A DNA stretch of 64,000 bases from an uncultured Paludibaculum sp. Lineage in GTDB: Bacteria; Acidobacteriota; Terriglobia; Bryobacterales; Bryobacteraceae. The notes beneath the pieces are model-generated. The model had not been told where the DNA came from, ran no database searches, and saw only the letters and a list, made by a program, of their open reading frames with translations. A program made the translations under genes and the position numbers. This document shows positions 59,810 to 64,000 of this stretch, one piece after another. The DNA lies in contig NZ_OY762267.1 of NCBI RefSeq assembly GCF_963665245.1, forward strand, positions 2,046,001 through 2,110,000. Direction: 5' to 3'. Position 1 is the stretch's first letter, and each line of letters starts with the position of its first letter.

Positions 59810-60439
59810 TTACGACCGCCGCCGCCACCAGCCCAGCAACAGCAGTGCCGGAGCGGCCAGCAATGCTGTGGACGGCTCAGGCGCGGCCACGGGATCGGGC
59901 GTGATCGCGGAGCTAAGGCGGAATGCGTTCAGGTAGCTATCGCCGTTCAGGTGCCAATTGACCGCACTTGCCGAAAAGCTAGGTTGCGTGTTGTGCCACC
60001 CGGTCGTACCACGGAATCCGCCGCTGTTGCCCCACCAGACTCCCTGGGTGCCCTCGCCCGCGCCGCTGATCACCATCCAGTAGAAATTGCCGGCCTGCAG
60101 TGAGGGGCCGTCCGAAAGGCTCAGCGTAGTCAGATATCCGGTCAGGCTGAAATCCAGCGTGAAGAGGTTCGCGCCCGTCGGCCCCTCCCCGCCGTTGTTG
60201 GCGACGATGTCCAGCCGATAAAGATTCTCTCCGGAGGTATGGCCCAGAGCCACAGTGATCTGGCTGATCTGGCCGTCCTCCAGGGGTTCGAAGAGGTTGG
60301 CGATCACCTGATCATAGGGTCCGCCGATGGTGGAGCCGGAGAGTTGATAGCTATTGGACGGCCCCAACGTGTCGTAGAGAGTGGCGCCGTGAGCGGCGGT
60401 CGTGAGTAGCGCTCCGAGTGCGAGAACAGTGAGTTTCAT
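59810..60439 (-). CDS. PEP-CTERM sorting-domain secreted protein
   Basis: A 209-aa protein. Signal peptide (MKLTVLALGALLTTAAHGA), a beta-rich domain with NFYWMVISGAGEGTQGVWWGN and, at the end, the sorting motif APEPSTALLAAPALLLLGWWRRRS (PEP, membrane helix, Arg cluster). The exosortase/PEP-CTERM system should process and export it; no exosortase gene is in the window. Function of the passenger domain unknown. Confidence 0.9.
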   Translation of the reverse strand: MKLTVLALGALLTTAAHGATLYDTLGPSNSYQLSGSTIGGPYDQVIANLFEPLEDGQISQITVALGHTSGENLYRLDIVANNGGEGPTGANLFTLDFSLTGYLTTLSLSDGPSLQAGNFYWMVISGAGEGTQGVWWGNSGGFRGTTGWHNTQPSFSASAVNWHLNGDSYLNAFRLSSAITPDPVAAPEPSTALLAAPALLLLGWWRRRS

Positions 60440-60481
60440 TTGACCTCACTGAACAGACGCGCGGTCCAGGCTGGATCCGGA

Positions 60482-61099
60482 TCATGGCTCTCTCAGTTTT
60501 TTGCGAGCTGGCTTTGCGGCAACCCGACGCACTCCGAAGGCCCGCCAGAATGCATCCACGACACGCTCCGCCAGCGCGGTCGGTTTATCTTTCGTGCCCT
60601 TGAAGAAGATGTACCAGTAGAGAACAGGCCCCAGCAGCAGAGACAGCGAGCTCTCGATGTCGAGGTCCGGCACCAGTTCGCCACGCTCCATCCCCAGTCG
60701 CAGCAGGTGGCGCAGTTCCCGCCGCGGCGGCTCCATCACCATATGACGCCACGCGAGGCCGAACTCCGGATTCCGCGCTGAATAAGCAATGCAGTGCGGC
60801 ATGAACTTCTGGTGCGCTTCTCCACATTCCGGATTCCGATACGCCAGAACGGCACAAACGTCCGCCCTCGTATCACCCGTATCGAACGAGGGCCGCGCAT
60901 TCAGCCCATTGATGTCCGCCATCACTTCGAGGATCAGCGCGTCTTTGTCGGCCCAGTGTTTGTAGATTGTCGCCTTGCTGACACCGGATTGTTCGGCCAC
61001 CGCATCCATGCTGGCGCCTTCGATGCCGCGCTCGGCGAATAGCGTCAGCGCGGCATCCAGGACCTTCCGATGCGCACTGACGCTTCGCGTACGAGCCAT
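60482..61099 (-). CDS. TetR-family transcriptional regulator
   Basis: A 205-aa repressor from ATG 61099. DNA-binding domain: RKVLDAALTLFAERGIEGASMDAVAEQSGVSKATIYKHWADKDAL. The C-terminal half (helical, with SLSLLLGPVLYWYIF) should bind a small effector. It is the last gene of the minus-strand ABC operon (start overlaps the permease stop region) and is likely to act on the palindrome at 62674-62688 at the operon's promoter. Confidence 0.93.
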   Translation of the reverse strand: MARTRSVSAHRKVLDAALTLFAERGIEGASMDAVAEQSGVSKATIYKHWADKDALILEVMADINGLNARPSFDTGDTRADVCAVLAYRNPECGEAHQKFMPHCIAYSARNPEFGLAWRHMVMEPPRRELRHLLRLGMERGELVPDLDIESSLSLLLGPVLYWYIFFKGTKDKPTALAERVVDAFWRAFGVRRVAAKPARKKLREP

Positions 61100-61101
61100 G
61101 G

Positions 61102-61848
61102 TCACACCTGAATCTTCGAGAACAATCGGCTGCCAAGGAACATCAGCGCCGTCGCAACCGAGACCAGCACCAACGCGTCAACACCCAGGCTGAAGTGCGA
61201 AACCCCGATCAACGAATTCCGCAGTCCGTCCACTCCGTAAGTGAGCGGATCCAGCCGGATCACCGCCGTCATCACCGGCGGCAGGTTGCTCAGAGGATAC
61301 AGCGCGCCGGAGAGGAAGAAGATCGGCATCACCAGGAAGTTCATGATCAATTGGAAACCCTGCATGTTTTCCAGCACCGATCCGATCGCCGTCCCCAGCG
61401 CGCTGAACACGCAGGCAATCAGCACCATGAACAGCAGCGCGAAGGGCAGCATCGCCACATGCGCCACCCGGAAGCCCGCCAGAAAGCAGACCACGACGAC
61501 GAGCAGCCCCTGGATCACCGCCACGGTCGCAGCCCCCAAAGTCTTGCCCAACATGATCTGGATCCGCGGCACCGGAGCCACCAGAGTCTCCTTCAGGAAG
61601 CCGAACTGCCGGTCCCACAGCAGTCCGATGCCGGAGAACACGGAACTAAACAACACCGACATGGCAATCACGCCGGGCGCCACAAACTGAACGTAGCTCC
61701 CTTGGCCGGCCTTCTCGAAAATGGGCCCCATGCCGAAGCCCAGGGCAATCAGGTACAGCATCGGCTGCCCCAGCGAGGCCACAATCTGCGCTCGCGAACG
61801 CACGTAGCGCCGCAGTTCTCTCAACCACAGGATGTAAATCGTGCTCAT
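61102..61848 (-). CDS. ABC-2 type transporter permease
   Basis: A 248-aa inner-membrane protein, six helices typical of the DrrB family (VASLGQPMLYLIALGFGMGPIF; VMSVLFSSVFSGIGLLWDRQFGFLKETLVAPVPR; FLAGFRVAHVAMLPFALLFMVLIACVFSALG; QLIMNFLVMPIFFLSGALYPLSNLP). ATG 61848 overlaps the ATPase stop (ATGA). Together with the ATPase it forms a drug- or lipid-exporting ABC pump. Confidence 0.92.
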   Translation of the reverse strand: MSTIYILWLRELRRYVRSRAQIVASLGQPMLYLIALGFGMGPIFEKAGQGSYVQFVAPGVIAMSVLFSSVFSGIGLLWDRQFGFLKETLVAPVPRIQIMLGKTLGAATVAVIQGLLVVVVCFLAGFRVAHVAMLPFALLFMVLIACVFSALGTAIGSVLENMQGFQLIMNFLVMPIFFLSGALYPLSNLPPVMTAVIRLDPLTYGVDGLRNSLIGVSHFSLGVDALVLVSVATALMFLGSRLFSKIQV

Positions 61849-62639
61849 CGCCGTTTGCTCCACATCTGTGCCACTTGCTTCAACTGGTCCGAAGAGACAT
61901 TGGCCGTCTCATCGCGGATGGACGAGCCTGTGTACGCCAGATACGCGTCTTCCAGCGAAGTGGTGTTGGTCTGCTGCTTCAGACTCTCTGGAGTCCCCTC
62001 GGCCACGATCTTCCCGTGGTCGATGATCGCGATCCTCTGCGCCACGCGGTCCGCTTCGTCCATGTAGTGCGTGGTGAGAAACACCGTCACTCCTTCCGAC
62101 TTGTTCAGCGTCTTCACCTGGTTCCAGAGCTGGTTGCGGGTCTGCGGATCCAGGCCCAGTGTCGGCTCGTCCAGAAACAGGATCTTCGGAGTGTGCAGAA
62201 ACGCGCGCGCAATCTCCAACCGCCGCTTCATGCCGCCCGAGAACATCTTCGCCTGATCGTTCCGCCGCTCCCACAACTCGAACGTGCGCAGCAGTTCCTC
62301 GGTCCGGGCAACGCGTGTCTTGCGCGGCACGTGATACATCACGCCGTGCAATTCCATGTTCTCGTACGCCGTCATGTCACCATCCAGACTCGGGTCCTGG
62401 AAGACAATCCCAAAGCGCTTTCGAACTTCATTCGCGTGATTGGATGGATTCAGCCCATCGATCTCCACCTTGCCGCCAGTGGGCGACAACAGCGTAGTGA
62501 GCATCTTGATCGTGGTGGTCTTGCCCGCTCCGTTGGGTCCTAGAAAGGCGAAAATTTCGCCTTGCCCGACCTGGAACGAGATATTGTCGACCGCCGTGAA
62601 GTCGCCGTACTTCTTGCAGAGATTATCCACTCGGATCAT
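61845..62639 (-). CDS. ABC transporter ATPase (DrrA-type)
   Basis: A 264-aa ATPase. Walker A GPNGAGKTTTI, Q-loop VFQDPSLD, signature FSGGMKRRLEIARA, Walker B ILFLDEPTLGLDPQ and H-loop LTTHYMDEADR. This MDEA form is that of daunorubicin-resistance type ATPases. It is first in the operon ATPase-permease-TetR; AAGGAGG is 12 bp upstream of ATG 62639. Confidence 0.95.
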   Translation of the reverse strand: MIRVDNLCKKYGDFTAVDNISFQVGQGEIFAFLGPNGAGKTTTIKMLTTLLSPTGGKVEIDGLNPSNHANEVRKRFGIVFQDPSLDGDMTAYENMELHGVMYHVPRKTRVARTEELLRTFELWERRNDQAKMFSGGMKRRLEIARAFLHTPKILFLDEPTLGLDPQTRNQLWNQVKTLNKSEGVTVFLTTHYMDEADRVAQRIAIIDHGKIVAEGTPESLKQQTNTTSLEDAYLAYTGSSIRDETANVSSDQLKQVAQMWSKRR

Positions 62640-62671
62640 ACCTGCCGTAGGCCTCCTTGCACCTCTTGAGA

Positions 62672-62701
62672 ATACTAAACGGTTCAGTTCATTAATGTCA
62701 A
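62672..62701 (-). promoter_or_regulatory. ABC-operon promoter with TetR-type operator
   Basis: On the minus strand TTGACA (62696-62701), 18-bp spacer, TAGTAT (62672-62677). The spacer contains ACTGAAC-C-GTTTAGT (62674-62688), a palindrome with one mismatch that overlaps the -10. Such placement fits repression by the operon's own TetR. Confidence 0.6.
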
Positions 62702-62725
62702 TCGAACGTGCTCGATCTTAATAGT

Positions 62726-62753
62726 AGTTTATCTACCGGTGGAATGATAAACT
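62726..62753 (+). promoter_or_regulatory. inverted repeat before padR
   Basis: AGTTTATC-12 bp-GATAAACT, perfect 8-bp arms, ending 6 bp before the padR ATG. Candidate PadR operator (autoregulation). The usual ribosome-binding site is weak. Confidence 0.5.
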
Positions 62754-62759
62754 GACTCC

Positions 62760-63098
62760 ATGGCCGCACCGCCCAAGCCCGTCGACATCCTCCAGGGCAC
62801 CCTCAACATGATGATTCTCCAGATCCTGCTGCCCGGCAAAGCGAACGGCTACGAGATCGCGAAACTCATCGAGCAGCGTTCCGACGAGTTGCTGCAGGTG
62901 GACCACGGCTCCCTCTACCCCGCCCTGCGCCGCCTCGAATCGAAACAGCTCATCAAGGCCGAGTACGAGGTTTCACCCACCAATCGCCGCGCCCGCTACT
63001 ACAGCCTCACGCCCGCCGGCCGCAAACAGGTGGCCCTGGAGCACTCTCGCTGGCAGACCCTGGTCCACGCCATCACACGCGTCATGAGGCCGGCGTAG
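62760..63098 (+). CDS. PadR-family transcriptional regulator
   Basis: A 112-aa regulator: LQGTLNMMILQILLPGKANGYEIAKLIEQRSDELLQVDHGSLYPALRRLESKQLIKAEYEVSPTNRRARYYSLTPAGRKQVALEHSRW, the full PadR winged helix. Acidobacteria commonly have it right before ADOP permeases, as here (4-bp gap). Confidence 0.95.
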   Translation: MAAPPKPVDILQGTLNMMILQILLPGKANGYEIAKLIEQRSDELLQVDHGSLYPALRRLESKQLIKAEYEVSPTNRRARYYSLTPAGRKQVALEHSRWQTLVHAITRVMRPA

Positions 63099-63102
63099 CC
63101 CC

Positions 63103-64000
63103 ATGCTCTCGCGCTTCTTCAACCGCTTCCGCAACAACCGTGGCCTCGACGCTGAACTCGCCGACCACCTCGCCCAGCTGAAGCAGGAACGCATCGACGC
63201 GGGCGATCCCCCCGAGCAGGCCGAACTCTACGCCCGCCGTCACCTCGGGAACCCCGCCCTCATCCACGAAGACGTTTACGAGTCCACCCCGTTGCAGCCA
63301 CTGGAAACCGCCCTGCGCCATGCTTCCTTCGCCCTGCGCACCTTCCGCCGCAACGGCTCGGCCTATCTTTTCGCCATAGCCATTCTTACCCTCGGCATCG
63401 GCATGAGCGTTACCATGTTTTCGCTCGTCCAGGCTGTGCTGCTCAAGCCCCTGCCTTTCCCTGATCAGGATGCCATCCAGGTGATCTGGAAGCAGGATCA
63501 GGTCGCCGGAGTCGCGCTCGTCGAACTCGCCTACCCCGAACTCGGCGACCTCCAGGCCCTCAAAGCCTTCGACTCGGTCGCCCTTATGCCGACGACCCTG
63601 TACGGCTACGGCCGCGTCCTCGACACCGGCCACGGCGACCCGGTCCAGCTCGAAGGTACCCCCGTCTCCCACGACTTCTTCCGTGTCCTCGGCGTCAAAC
63701 CCGCCCTCGGGCGTGACTTCACCGATGCCGACGAACAGGTCAACGCCGCACCCGTCGTCGTCCTCTCTGATCATGTCTGGCGCAAACACTTTTCGGCCGA
63801 TCCCGCCATCCTCGGCCGCCAGATCCGCCTCAACGGAGCCGGAGTCACTGTCATCGGCGTAACAGCTCCAGCCATCGACTTCCCACGCGGCGTCGATATC
63901 TGGCTGCCTCTGGGCGTCACGCCCATGAAGGAGCGCCGCGGAGCCACTTACCTCCAGGCCATCGCGCGCACCCGCCCCGGTTTCTCCGCTTCCGCCATCC
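63103..64000 (+). CDS. ADOP-type MacB-like ABC permease, truncated by the window end
   Basis: ATG 63103 and 299 codons without a stop to the last base. A short cytoplasmic N-terminus (MLSRFFNRFRNNRGLDAELADHLAQLKQERI...GNPALIHEDV) is followed by a membrane helix (AYLFAIAILTLGIGMSVTMFSLV), then a MacB periplasmic core domain (AVLLKPLPFPDQDAIQVIWKQ; HDFFRVLGVKPALGRDFTDADE; VVLSDHVWRKHFSADPAILGRQIRLNG; VTVIGVTAPAIDFPRGVDIWLPLG). ADOP proteins are duplicated FtsX-like permeases of about 800-900 aa; the second half lies outside. Partner of the PadR gene. Confidence 0.9.
   Translation, partial: MLSRFFNRFRNNRGLDAELADHLAQLKQERIDAGDPPEQAELYARRHLGNPALIHEDVYESTPLQPLETALRHASFALRTFRRNGSAYLFAIAILTLGIGMSVTMFSLVQAVLLKPLPFPDQDAIQVIWKQDQVAGVALVELAYPELGDLQALKAFDSVALMPTTLYGYGRVLDTGHGDPVQLEGTPVSHDFFRVLGVKPALGRDFTDADEQVNAAPVVVLSDHVWRKHFSADPAILGRQIRLNGAGVTVIGVTAPAIDFPRGVDIWLPLGVTPMKERRGATYLQAIARTRPGFSASAI

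Overview
The window looks like chromosomal DNA of an Acidobacteriota member, most probably order Bryobacterales (Solibacter/Paludibaculum-like). This rests on family content, not on a search. The indicators are an acidobacterial VWFA-related protein, two Oar-like TonB-dependent receptors with an N-terminal carboxypeptidase-regulatory domain, a DUF1592/DUF1552 cytochrome-type pair, a PadR regulator next to an ADOP-type MacB-like permease, a CE15-type esterase and a PEP-CTERM protein, all in GC-rich DNA.

Layout. 1-6.1 kb: a secreted protein cut by the window edge, a VWFA-domain protein, a MscS-type channel and a short-chain dehydrogenase. 6.2-10.7 kb (minus strand): an unusual four-gene run, BMC-H shell protein -> CoA-acylating aldehyde dehydrogenase with a long C-terminal extension -> 163-aa unknown -> RecJ. 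10.7-11.7 kb: a promoter and a highly structured, apparently non-coding leader ahead of a lysozyme-like protein. 11.8-18 kb (minus strand): a 48-aa membrane protein, an NtrC-type regulator, a CHASE2 histidine kinase, an acid phosphatase, GAPDH and a BON-LysM protein. 18.1-19.6 kb: tRNA-Pro(CGG) whose 3' 48 bp are duplicated 1.3 kb downstream, enclosing a small integrated remnant. 19.6-21.3 kb: a Fic protein and a two-gene module whose second gene is a pseudogene. 21.5-27.6 kb: a Tat-exported putative glycosidase-like protein and the DUF1592/DUF1552 pair. 27.6-28.6 kb: a 177-bp tandem repeat block. 28.8-34 kb: accessory genes (258-aa unknown, convergent metallo-beta-lactamase-fold protein, SEC-C protein, EXORDIUM/PHI-1-like secreted protein, Vps62-like protein).

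34-41.6 kb: an Oar-like receptor, a CE15-like esterase, a NIF3-like protein, an L,D-transpeptidase overlapping an SPFH/band-7 protein. 41.7-47.1 kb: a tightly overlapping operon of a secreted unknown, a family-5 solute-binding protein, an NtrY-like kinase and an NtrC-like regulator, which reads as a signalling unit without a transporter. 47.4-49.9 kb: VOC protein, MarR-pirin operon, DinB. 50-59.2 kb: a carbohydrate-uptake locus in which a divergent LacI regulator faces an aldose-epimerase-like protein, an Oar-like receptor and a GH116 glycosidase. 59.3-64 kb: a coiled-coil protein, a PEP-CTERM protein, a drug-efflux-type ABC operon with its own TetR, and a divergent PadR-ADOP permease pair that runs off the end.

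The parts most worth following up are the minimal microcompartment operon coupled to recJ, the structured RNA at about 10.9-11.13 kb, the tRNA-Pro mini-island with repeat arms at both ends, and the 258-aa/metallo-hydrolase pair beside the 177-bp repeat array.
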